From NCBI GenBank assembly GCA_950022295.1, contig OX465599.1:278153501-278217500 (forward strand): a stretch of 64,000 nucleotides of DNA, written 5' to 3'. Positions within the stretch are counted from its first letter, which is position 1. Each line of letters starts with the position of its first letter. Below are positions 1-10,050 of this stretch, piece by piece. Both the position numbers and the translations under genes were made by a program. The notes beneath the pieces are model-generated. The model searched no databases. It was not told the DNA's origin and was given only the letters and a program-made list of their open reading frames with translations. The stretch is from Bromus sterilis (lineage: Eukaryota; Streptophyta; Magnoliopsida; Poales; Poaceae).

Positions 1-9
1 TGGACAAAT

Positions 10-113
10 GCAAACAATCTAACGTGGTGGCCGTTCATTCTAGGTTGCTATAATATCTAGAGCCAGCCGATACAAACCATCCGACGTGGTGGCCGTTTAT
101 TCTACGTGGCTAT
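10..113. repeat. degenerate two-copy tandem repeat (about 62-bp period)
   Basis: Two similar stretches of about 42 bases, near 10-51 and 72-113, share the core ACGTGGTGGCCGTT and end in a TTGCTAT or TGGCTAT motif. They lie just beyond the stop codon of the pectate lyase, so they may be part of its 3' flank or a remnant of a small repeat. No function is evident. Confidence 0.5.
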
Positions 114-137
114 CCAAAACGAGCCGAAGTTTGCTCT

Positions 138-1482
138 TCAGCATAGACAACCCTTCTTGCACGAGAGAGCGCCTGCAGAGGCAGTCATCGGCGCCACGAA
201 AGAGGAGGGCTTGGCAAAGCTAGGGGCTTTAATCTCAGGCCCCGGCCTGCCCGACGCCGTGAAGAACGCGCCGTTGAGCATCTGGTCGCCGACGGATATC
301 CAGTTCCATTTCTTCCACTCCTTCTTCGGCGGGTCGCCGTCGCGTTTCGTCACCTGCAGAGATCGCGGAATTTCATACGATCAGCTTCAAAGTGAAAGCC
401 ACGAGAGTTCACAATACTAGCTAGGGCACAGCTCAAAGCAATACCTCCTTTTTCTTGCCAGCACTGAACCTGTTGCCTTGGCTAAGTATGGTCGGCGATG
501 CACTGCCGCCGATGGCGTATTTCCCCCAGTTCACGTAATCGTTGTTGATGACGTGGAATACCCCGAACCGGCACCTGTCAAGATGAACAATCGTCGCATC
601 GATCAGTGCCCTAATCGTGATGCTAACGCGATCGATTTTGGCAATAGATTGTGTTGTGCGATACTACCTCGGCATTCTCTGCACGAGACCTGGCCCGAAG
701 TGATTGAACGCGACGGTGACCCGCATGGCCTTGTCGTCGTCGAAGGCGTCGTTGTGGCCGAGGAGCATGGCCTTGTCGTGGTTGGTCATGAGGCAGTTGG
801 AGACGGTCACGCGGGTAGAGCCCTCCGTCACGTCGACGAGGCCGTCGGCGCAGGCCGCCAGAGTGCAGCGGTCCACCCACACGTCCCTGGCGCCGAAGAG
901 GGTCACGCCATCGCCGTCCGACAGGTCCCTCTTCTTCGCCGACTTGCGCTTCGGCCTGCACCCGCGTATGGTGACGCCGTGGATGATCACATTGCTCTCC
1001 TTGATCACCGTGAAGCACGCGCCGCCCTCGCCGACCACCACCTTTGCGCCGCGGCCGTCCACCGTCTTGTTCGAGCTCACCAGGAGCTCCTGCTTGGGGC
1101 GGATCGTCATGTCTCGGCCGAAGATGATCCACAGGGGCTCGTCCTGGGCGAGGCCGTAGCGGAGCGTGCCCTTGGCGGGGTTCGCTGGATCCTCGTCGTC
1201 GCCGGGGTCCGTTACGACGTATATCCTGCCGTTCTTGCCGCCGACGGCGCCGCTGCCGAACCCGATGCCGCAGTCGGCGAGCCGCTGCCGGTTGTCGGCC
1301 CACCTGGGGTCGCACCGCCAGCAGTCGTCAACCGGGTTGCCGGTGCCGCACTTCTCGACCGTTCGTGGCCGCCGCTTCTTTGATACGTTGCCGGAGGCGT
1401 TCACCGGCAACGCCCAAGAAGAGTTGGAAATGGATAATAAAATGAATGTGAAGAACAACAACAAGAGGAGAATGGCCGCCAT
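138..1482 (-). CDS. pectate lyase, polysaccharide lyase family 1, three exons, apparently intact
   Basis: A secreted enzyme expected to cleave de-esterified homogalacturonan in cell walls by Ca2+-dependent beta-elimination. Exons run 1482-668, 574-445 and 353-138; the introns (667-575, 444-354) have GT-AG ends and preserve the frame, giving 386 residues, normal for plant members. The ATG at 1482 opens a hydrophobic signal peptide (residues 1 to about 25). Family motifs in order are DDCWRCDPRWADNRQRLADC (52-71), DGDGVTLFG (189-197), ADGLVDVTEGSTRVTVSN (212-229), HDKAMLLGH (235-243) and QRMPRCRFG, which holds the catalytic arginine and spans the first splice junction, then HVINNDY and YAIGGSA. 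The tail ALSCKKGCLC is typical. The DVTxGST form recalls pollen-type (Amb a 1/LAT-like) members, so pollen expression is possible, but this is inference. The intron-exon structure is inferred by eye. It is the only clear host gene here. Confidence 0.93.
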
Positions 1483-2005
1483 TGTTGTTGTTCCTGCTAC
1501 AGAAGATATCTTTGCTCGTGTGGATTCACCCCCTTTAAGTACGTGCTAGTTATACAACAGATCGATATACATACTCTGGAAGGAAGCACAGGGGCGCATA
1601 TCATAATAAGGTAAACGAGGCAGTATATGGCAATGTATCAAGGAAATCTCCATTTTAGGAACTAGCTGATGGTCTTCTTAATTATTTCCTGCAGGATGCA
1701 TGTGTTTATGCACTGATTGATTGACTGATTGATCTTAAACAAAATGAATTTGGTATGTATCGACTACCTTGCAAATATGTACATTGCGGGGGGACACAGA
1801 TGATTAAAACAGATACCTTGTGCAATACTATCCAATAAATGGATGAATTCAAATTGGAGCTGCCCTGCTTTCGGGCTGAAAAAAAAAACCCGGCTTCGGT
1901 GCTACATATATGCAACGTGGTAAAAACGAATCCCCTATATCACCTCGCCTGCGAGCTTTGTTAGGCTCACGGGCAGAATACAGGATAACACGGATCTGGT
2001 GCTAA
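1483..2005. other. upstream flank of the pectate lyase gene
   Basis: This stretch separates the pectate lyase start from the MITE at 2006 and should hold the promoter of the minus-strand gene. It is AT-rich. I found no further ORF of substance and cannot place a TATA box or transcription start with confidence. Confidence 0.4.
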
Positions 2006-2040
2006 GGGCTTTTTCAATGCATTGTTTCTTAGCATAATAT

Positions 2041-5000
2041 TAGTGGCGTAGCTGCAGGGTGGTCAGGGTGGTTCATGGACCATCCTAAAATTCGGCCCAT
2101 TAGTGTATTACTACTCTGTAGAAAATAAAAAACAACCAGGCTCAACTCAGTTTTTCCGTACACGTGAATATACAGAGTTAGTGTGTATTTAATGGTTACA
2201 ATTCTCGATTCATTGTTGTCGTCGAGTTCGTTCCCCATCTTCTCTCAGGCTCCCAGCTATCTCGCCTGTCGAACCCTAGCCGGCGAGCCCCGGTGGCCAG
2301 CGATCATCGCAACAAGTGAACGGCGACGAACAAGCAGCCGGCGAACGTCCAAGCGACAGGCACGAAGTGGCCGGCAAGCGGCGAAGTCCTGTGTACGCGC
2401 ACGGAGGCACTCCCAGTGAAAGCGGCTAGCGAACAAAACAGGTACAGACAAAACTTTCTATTCTAGTTTCTATTCAAAGTACAATTTTATTTTCCTATGA
2501 AGATTTGAACTGAGTGGCCGGCCGACAGTGTTAGCTTCAAGTTTTTACAATTGATAATTTGTTAATTGAACCGATTGAATCGTTAGGGATTTGTTTCAAC
2601 TGACGGTTAACAAACTGATTTCTTTGTAGAATTATTGCAAGATGAAGAGAAGTGGAGATACTGCATCTCTTTTTTTGAAATATGGATCAAAGCAGAAGGT
2701 TGCCGCTCATTTTTCATCTCCTTCTCCAACACCGGGAGCGGCTGCAGGGGAAGAGCAAACTTCAGAGTCAACGCAAGAAAGAACAAATCAAGAAACGATG
2801 AATTCACAGCCACCACCGCCTCCACCACCGCCGCCACCGCATCCACCGCCATCGCTTGAATATGATATTAGTCGCCTCCCACATGATCCGGGGGATAGAC
2901 TTCCCATTGCATCTTATCCTTTCAATGATCAAGATGCAGTCCGGCGAGCATATATCCTCAAGCGTCCATTCCAACCATATGCACATGAATTTGAAAGCAG
3001 AAATATTGGAGGCAGAGATCGACAATTCAATCCTCTTTGGTTTCATAAACATCATTGGCTTGAATATAGTATTAGAAAGAAAGCTGGATTCTGCTTTGTA
3101 TGCTACTTGTTCAAAGATAAAAAAAACAAGTGGCAATGGAACCAATGTATTTACTGAAGATGGTTGGAGAACTTGGAATAGAGAGGATGAGCTTCTAAAG
3201 CATGAAGGTGGTGTAGCAAGTGGGTATCAGGCTGCTCAAGAGAGATACAACCTATTTGTTACCCCCCGTGCTTCTCAAATTGATAATCTTATTGTGAAGG
3301 TGAATAATGAGGATCTACGCCTTTACAAGATCCGGTTGACTTATTCACTTAGATGTTTGAAGTTTCTTTTGCATCAAGGATTGGCATTCCGTGGACACAG
3401 AGAAAATGAAGAGTCTAGCAACAAAGATAACTTTATTGAGCTTTTGAACTGGCTTGCAACAAATAATGAAGAGGTGAATAAGTATGTTTTGAAGAATGTG
3501 CCGCGTAATTGCAAATTGACCTCCCCTGATATACAAAAAAAAATCATTCAATGTTGTGCAATAGAAACTAAAAAGAAATTCTTGAAGAACTTGGTGATGA
3601 TCACTATGCTATTCTAGCGGATGAATCTAGCGATGTATCACATAAAGAACAATTGGCTCTATGCCTGCGTTTTGTTGATAAACTGGGAAGGCCATGTGAG
3701 CATTTTCTTAGAGTTGTTCATGTAGGTGATACTACTTCATTATCACTTAAGGAAGCAATTGAAGAGTTACTTATGAATCACCATTTAACCATGACTCCAA
3801 TTCGTGGGCAAGGTTATGATGGTGCTAGTAATATGAAAGGAGAGATTAAAGGTCTAAAAACATTGATCATGAAAGAGTCACCTTCTGCTTATTATGTCCA
3901 TTGTTTTGCTCATCAACTCCAACTAGTTCTTGTTACTGTTGCCAAGGTAAATGATGATTCTGTGTGGTTTTTTGATCGAGTCTCTCTTTATTACTTGTTT
4001 CTTGTAAGCGCCATGACATGCTTCGAAATGCTAGACTTCAAAATATCATGAAAGAAATTGAATGTGGTGAACTAGAAACTGGGACTGGATTAAATCAAGA
4101 GATGGGGTTGCCGAGGCCTGGTGAAACTCGTTGGGGCTCTCATTATAGAACTATTCGCAACATTATTGATATGTATGCTGAAATCCGTGATGTGCTCATA
4201 TCTCTTGGTAAAGATACTTCACAAAGGGCTGAATGGCCGAAGATACATAGTATTGTTGGAGTACTTGATTCATTTGACTTTGTTTTCAATGCACACTTGA
4301 TGTTTCTCATTCTTGGATATACAAATGATTTGTCCGAGTGTTTGCAAAGAAGAGACCAAGATATTATTAATGCAATGTCACTTGTTAGATTGGCAAAGAG
4401 CAGGATGCAAGATTTGAGATCAAATGGGTGGGATGCATTCCTTGAAAAGGTCACTTTGTTTTGAAATAAACATGGCATTGACGTTCCTGCAATGGACAAT
4501 AATTATGTGCCTTATGGAAGATCAACATGGTTTGTACAACCTCAAACAAATGAAGATCACTTTAGAAGGGAAATTTATATTGGGGTTATTGATAAAATCA
4601 CTCAAGAGCTTGACAGTCGATTTGATGAGGTCAACATGGAGTTGCTTTCTTGTATGTCAGCCTTAAATCCTGCCAACTCATTTGCTGCTTTTGATGCACG
4701 CAAGGTACGTAGACTTGCTGAGTTCTACCCCAATGATTTTTCAAGCTCTGACTTGATGCACCTTGATATGCAACTTGATAATTATATTGATGACATGAGA
4801 AAGGATGACAACTTCAAAGACCTAGAAAATCTTGTTGATCTCTCAGTTAAGCTTGTTCAAACAAGAAGGCATATGGTTCATAATTTGGTATACTTGCTTT
4901 TAAAATTGGTATTGCTTCTACCGGTGGCAACGGCAAGTGTTGAAAGAGCATTTTCTACGATGAGTTTAGTTTAGAACAAGTTGAGAAACAAGATGGGTGA

Positions 5001-5276
5001 TAGTCTTTTGGATGATTCCCTTGTCACATATATAGAGCGGGATGCTTTCTCCAAAGTGAATGAAGATGATATAATTGAGACTTTCATGGTCTTGAGAAGG
5101 CGGTATCCCGACAGATAAGGTGTGCTATGTTCATTTATGTGAATTTAAGTCTTAACCATGAATTTTATGTGATTTTGATATATTCCGTATGCATATGTTG
5201 GTTTGTTGAATTTGTAGTGTAAGTTGTTTTTATGTCAACTGGACCACCCTGGTAAAAAAACCTAGCTACGCCACTG
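2041..5276 (+). mobile_element. hAT-superfamily DNA transposon, 3.24 kb
   Basis: The ends carry inverted repeats with 12 matching bases, AGTGGCGTAGCT, one base in from each tip, and both subterminal regions contain GGGTGGTC. The 8-bp target duplication CATAATAT is perfect at 2033-2040 and 5277-5284, as expected for hAT elements. The element lies inside the MITE at 2006-5531 and encodes a decayed transposase on the plus strand. A plausible untranslated first exon and intron precede the ATG (possible donor near 2440, acceptor near 2628), by inference only. Confidence 0.9.
2642..5118 (+). pseudogene. hAT transposase (ZMYM1-like: TTF-type zinc finger, DUF4371, hATC dimerisation)
   Basis: This would be the DNA-cutting and joining enzyme of the surrounding hAT element. 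From the ATG at 2642 the order is a lysine-rich start, a proline run near 2812-2850, the family signature DISRLPHDPGDR, the TTF-type zinc-finger region (FCFVCYLF), the DUF4371 catalytic region (ADESSDVSHKEQLALCLRFV, GQGYDGASNM, CFAHQLQLVLV, GETRWGSHY) and the C-terminal dimerisation domain (LLLPVATASVERAFSTM). It is broken. The frame shifts in an A-run near 3119-3126, again near 3568-3577 and near 4000-4006. In-frame stops lie at 4462-4464, where a cysteine is usual, and at 4972-4974, where a lysine is usual. The last codon is at 5116-5118. No active protein is expected. Confidence 0.88.
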
Positions 5277-5534
5277 CATAATATCATAGGAGCAATAAAA
5301 ACTTAAGATATATCCCTCACAATGGATTGTTTCTTAGAGGTTGTATCTTATTTAGTGATTTTGCCTCCATGCATAAATGTGATTGGTGTAACCATGCTTT
5401 TTGCATATGGCCATGTGCAAGGGTTGTTTCCTAGCTAAGATACAACCTCCCTCTCTTTCTTCATTAAATGCACTGCCACATAAGAAAAATACCTATGATT
5501 ACGTGTTAAGATACTAGCATTGGGAGTGCCCTAA

Positions 5535-6720
5535 TTGACGTTCATTGATTGGTCCAATAGTAAGGAGCGGGCCCCACCCAAGTTATCTGCCGAGCAGGCA
5601 CGGACGGGCGGGGATGGGGGGACGGGGCTTGCCTTTGACCTCTCCGTGCGACGATCTGTGCGACCCAACCTTTCCTGGAGAATCCCACGGTCCTGCAGCG
5701 CTCCTGCTTCGCTGCTTTTTTTCTGCCCAAAGAAAAATAGAAATACAGAAATAAAGTCACGACTTAGTATCCTGTCAATCTCGTCACTCCGTATCCCTCC
5801 CCTTCCGAGACATATAACAGAGATGGTGGCCGCCGCCGCCGACGGCACGTTGGAGGCGGATCCGTCGTCGCCCTCTGTCGCGCTTGAGGACGGTGGGCAG
5901 TGTCCTGCAAGGCGACGACCTCTTCGCCGAGAACTCGCCCGGTCGATCGCACGCACGTGTGGTGTCGTGGAACAGCATGCCGTCGATCGAGGCTAGCTAG
6001 CTCGTGCACGCCAGCTGTTGGAGCTGGTTTGCTCCTCTCCGTGCCGTGTCCATCGATCACTGCGACGATGGCATCGGTTTCGGCTAGCTAGACGGAGATT
6101 CTGACCAACAAGTAACGCCGTTTCTCACTAGGGCGGACGGACGTAGAGAGCTGGGCCCGCCCGGACCTGAATTCGCAGAGCCTGGCGCACATTGCGGCGT
6201 CGAGCAACACGTCAGAGTCCTGCACAGTTTCATATCGCACTGGTCATCGAGGAAGAGCACGCCTCCGTTGTGCTGGTCGCAGAACGCGGGAAGGGGGACG
6301 ATTTGTGAATGCATAGCAGCAAGTCGAGCTTCTGCCGAAAGGCGCGGAGGAGGAGGAAGACGACATCACGGGCACTCCGCGGCGAGGCTGAGCCAAGGGA
6401 TAAGAAGTAGAGGGAGCGACGGGAGGTGAAGATCGGGGCTCTGTTGTCTTCGTTCTTACGATTCGATGTACGTAGAATCGAGAGGAGTATGGAACGAGTA
6501 CGGGAAGGAGAGTAAAATACGGAATCGTTTTCGTTTTATTTATTTCTCACCGAACGGAAAAACTGCAATCAGCCGTAGGATCTGGAGCGAACGGAGAGGC
6601 CACATAGGTCGTCGCATGGAGAGGCCGTGGCTGGGCGGGCGGTGGCGGAGGCGGGGGCGGCTGTGCGGAAGTGAGGATCGAGCGGGAACGGGCGACGAGG
6701 ACGGCGCTGAGAGCTTATAA
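5535..6720. other. GC-rich low-copy stretch, no recognised gene
   Basis: The stretch is richer in GC than its flanks. A possible start codon at 5823 opens an alanine-rich frame (begins MVAAAADGTLEADPS) that runs to about 5996, but I recognise no family in any frame. It may be a host gene fragment or its 5' end. TAGC-rich words recur near 5990-6090. I assign no function. Confidence 0.25.
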
Positions 6721-6869
6721 ACATTTATTTTCACACTAACACTATAGAATATATTTTTTAGAAAAATACTACAAAATTTACACTAACTCTATAGAATCTA
6801 CCCTCTATATCTTAGGACTTAGGTTCTACATAGAAGTATTTCCCCACTTTATAAGTCCAAAACTTCAAT

Positions 6870-7480
6870 AAAGGAGCGTATCCATTTGATAATCGTGAAT
6901 TTGGATCCACATATCAACAAAAACAAGTGTGACTAGCGATTTTTAGTGAACCCATCATAAGGAGCTAGTACCATTGCATTACCGCGGAAATTCCACGAAC
7001 CTTCTTCCATTACCCTCTCCTAATCACCAATACAGGAGGAATTACATAGTGAATAGATTATCCTCCAATAGACTGATATGAACATGAACATTATGGACGA
7101 CTTCTCATTTTGATTCACCGCTTCTGCGACCCTATCTGTAAAGACGCCGCCATGTCATGGTGAAACTACCTCTCCTCCCGACCCTTGCTCTGATATAACA
7201 CTTCCCTCAGGCTCTTTGAGTAACGTATTCATGTGGAATCGATCCTCTCCCCTCCGGTGATTGTTCAGAAAAACAATTTTTGCGCAATATCTCATGCTGC
7301 CCTCATAGTATTGAAGAACACAAATTGTCTACTTTTTCTGGATGGACCCTAAAGATGGCCATCCATTAATTAACCTCTGCCGATAGATGTTGTTCTTCAT
7401 ACTTGACCACTAGGTCATCAAGATCCTCCTCAGACATGCCCAACTCTTTCATCATGGAATCCACTTCCTGAACTCATCTT
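6870..7480 (-). pseudogene. decayed DUF4283-type gag-like (zinc-knuckle family) gene
   Basis: Reading the minus strand from about 7460, pieces of the plant DUF4283 family appear in the right order. First comes an acidic MKELGMSEEDLDDLVV segment, then WMAIFRVHPEK, then FFNTMRAA and DIAQKL. Nearer the end are DNLFTM, ERVMEEGSWNFRGNAMVL and APYDGFTK, then VDMWIQIHDYQ. These proteins are the nucleic-acid-binding first ORF of plant LINEs and related retro-gene families. The frame is broken by several stops and shifts (for example after AEVN, in NTMRAA-stop, and between DNLFTM and ERVMEEG), so it is a relic. It may mark a LINE fragment; no reverse transcriptase was found next to it. Confidence 0.75.
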
Positions 7481-7529
7481 CAATGACCCAACAACAACTT
7501 GACAGGCACTTCATGAACCCTAGACTACC

Positions 7530-8280
7530 TCGCAAAGACGTCTCCCCCCCCGCTTCGGCCCGCTAGTACCGATCAGAGACCGACTGCATGGATCGTCACC
7601 AAGGACCGGACAATCAGGAAGGGCAGGGTATTTCAATCTTCACGTCATCGAGCGAGTCACCGTCGGAAGTAAAAGGAACCCTAGCGAGTGGGTAATTCAC
7701 GTCGTCTGTAAATCTGTGAGGGAATGACTTCTTGTGTAGTATATCCTAGCGCATCCTTAGACCCTTTTGCCTCGTCGTTTCGGGCCCAAAAACGATGGGC
7801 CTCACATAGATACTTGGTATGTCGTTTGTGGGCTGTAATATTTATATTGATATTCTCTTTACAACTTTACATATGTGAAATAGGCCGGTACCAATACAGA
7901 CCACTGCCCATCGTTTCCCCCACCTGTTCTCTCCCTCACCCCTCAAAAAACCCTCTCATCTCTCTCGAGAGTCGAAAAATAGATCGAGGTTGCAACGGCC
8001 GGAGATGTAAGTTGCGGTGCCATCTAGGGTGTTCGCGATGACGATGTGGTGATGCGCCAACGATGTTGGCCACGACGGAGATTCGGTAAGACGACGAATC
8101 ACTCTTGGCCACGGCGACAACATTGAATAACTCCTCCTCCTCCAAGCAGCTTCCTCTGCTCCACCAAGTTAGGTATCCACGGCCAGCCTGTAACTCCTTT
8201 TCAAACCAGTTGTTCCATTTGAATCCACCATACCTACCTATATGTGGTATTTACCGGCCACTCCTAACTTAGACTTTCTT
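7530..8280. other. unassigned stretch between the DUF4283 relic and element C
   Basis: I see no coding family here. A pyrimidine-rich run and CTCTCGAGAG-type words near 7920-7975 look like a plant 5' leader, but no convincing reading frame follows. The left boundary of element C may lie here or just to the right. Confidence 0.3.
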
Positions 8281-9227
8281 GTGCCATCTCGAAATTTATT
8301 CAAAAGCTTCCCTTTTGCAACCGTACAAGCTCATGGTGCGGTGAGGGAAAATCAGTATCTTTCATGCCAAAAATATTTTGACGGAAGTTTTAACTAGTCA
8401 ATAAAAAATATGAGAGTTACACCTCCTCCATACTTGTTGATGGAATGAAATGGACCAAATGCTTCTTATGATAGATGGAACGATGCACTCCTTCCATACT
8501 TGAGGCAAAATAAAAGGTTCCGTAGACCATCAAAGGATTTATGGATAAGGGAACATGCGTAAGCAAAAGGCATTAACATGTTTGGCATGGGAGATATTGA
8601 GAGACCTTTACCGTTCACCGTTGACCGGAAAGTTGCACTTCTCAAAAAAAGGTTTATCTCTGTTTTCAAAACCAAGAGCTCTGGCACATGTTTAGTCTTT
8701 GCTTCCTTTCACGGGTTTTCAATCTTGCCATCAAAATCCACGGTTCAAGAGTCTCACCTTCTTTCTTCAAAGCACCAACTATTGAGAGCATAATTGTCAT
8801 TCTTAGTGTAACATGCATTGTCCCAAAGTACTACATTGTCTTCTGCATGCTTGTTATATTGCTAGTATGAAATTCTTAGTTCTAGTATCCTTTAAAACTC
8901 CGGAGGAGTTTCTGCATTTATGTTTTGCTTCACTCATGGAGGCTAGCGAGATACCACTCCAGTATGTTCATGCTATGTGCACTGTGATCTTGAATTGATT
9001 TTCAGCAGCTTATTATTTACTTTTGTTTGTTTGTGACTCATCACATGAAAGAAGGATTGCTTCGTGCATTGTCTTTCTAGCATGGTGTCAAAAATTGCTA
9101 AACTCTTACGTAGTACGTGCTTATATACATCTAATGAAGCAAAAGAGTTTGTCAAAGTTTTCTTTTTCGCATCCAGTTCGTTGAACTAAATTGCTTGAGG
9201 ACAAGCAATAGCTAAGCTTGGGGGAGT
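8281..9227 (+). mobile_element. element C, 3' end of the internal region (gypsy type), approximate left limit
   Basis: Non-coding DNA leading into the LTR at 9228. It ends in CTTGAGGACAAGCAATAGC and the purine-rich tract AAGCTTGGGGGAGT (about 9214-9227), which matches the polypurine tracts of elements A and B in this window. No 5' LTR or coding region of C was found to the left, so C is truncated or its left limit is unrecognisable. The left coordinate is a guess. Confidence 0.5.
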
Positions 9228-10050
9228 TGATACGTCTCAAACGTATATACTTTTACAAACACTTTTGCTATTGTTTGGGCTTCATTCTTGCATGATTTGG
9301 ACGAAACTAACCCGGAATGACGCTGTTTTCAGCAGAGTTGCCAGTGCTGTTTTATATTGTGCAGGTTTTTGGATATTTAGGTACGCTGGAAAAATCCACA
9401 ATTTTTTTTATAAAAAATCAGCTTTCCTGAAGCTTCGACAAGGCCAAAGCGGGCCACAGGGCAGCCAGGGGGCACCCAAAAGGGTGTGGGGCGCGGCCCA
9501 GCCCCTGGCCGCGCCACCTGCCCTCCTGGGTGGGTCCCACACCCCCTGGGGACCTACCTTGGCCTCTATTTATTCTTGTGACGAGGAAACTCCAAAACAT
9601 AAGTCGATTTTCCAATCTACGCCACGGAGCCGCCGCCACCCTCTGTTCTTCTCCGGGAGAGCTAATCTGGAGGCTGTTTTGGCCCCCAGTGAGGGGAAAT
9701 CATCGCCATCGTCATCATCATCGCCTCTCCATCACCCATCCATGACTTCTTCTCTCATGTGTGAGTAATTCCCTGCTGTAGGAAAATGGGATGGTAGGGA
9801 TTGGATGAGTTAGATCATGTAATAGTTCATCAGATTGTTGGAGGAATGTTGCCTATCATATACTTGGTGTTTATCATCTCTGTTACAATTTGTTTCTCTT
9901 AATGCTTGCCACTTTGGGCCGAGTGCCATGATTTCATATCTGATCACCCTTTTGTTTCTTGAGTTTGAGGTGTTCTTGGTCCTATCTATGAGTTGTATGC
10001 ACCTATTGTAGTCCAGAACGGGCGATCCCAATGCTGACAGCTTGGGACAC

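Larger units (their letters stand above)
2006..5531. mobile_element. Tourist-like (PIF/Harbinger) MITE split by a hAT element
   Basis: The outer ends form imperfect inverted repeats: the left end starts GGGCTTTTTCAATGC and the right end, read on the minus strand, starts GGGCACTCCCAATGC. The trinucleotide TAA flanks both ends (2003-2005 and 5532-5534), the target duplication expected for PIF/Harbinger elements. Without the hAT insertion the element is only about 285 bp and non-coding, a MITE. The motif CAATGxATTGTTTCTTAG occurs on both sides of the hAT. Superfamily assignment rests on the TAA duplication and size only. Confidence 0.7.

Noticed and set aside
623..1315. 230-codon minus-strand frame overlapping the pectate lyase
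   Set aside because: Arginine-rich out-of-frame reading of exon 1 with no family motifs.
478..1383. 301-codon plus-strand frame opposite the pectate lyase
   Set aside because: It is the antisense shadow of a GC-rich exon; the minus strand carries a full set of pectate lyase motifs and splice sites.
7724..8041. 105-codon plus-strand frame after a leader-like pyrimidine run
   Set aside because: No recognised domain and no continuation by plausible splicing; left as unassigned sequence.
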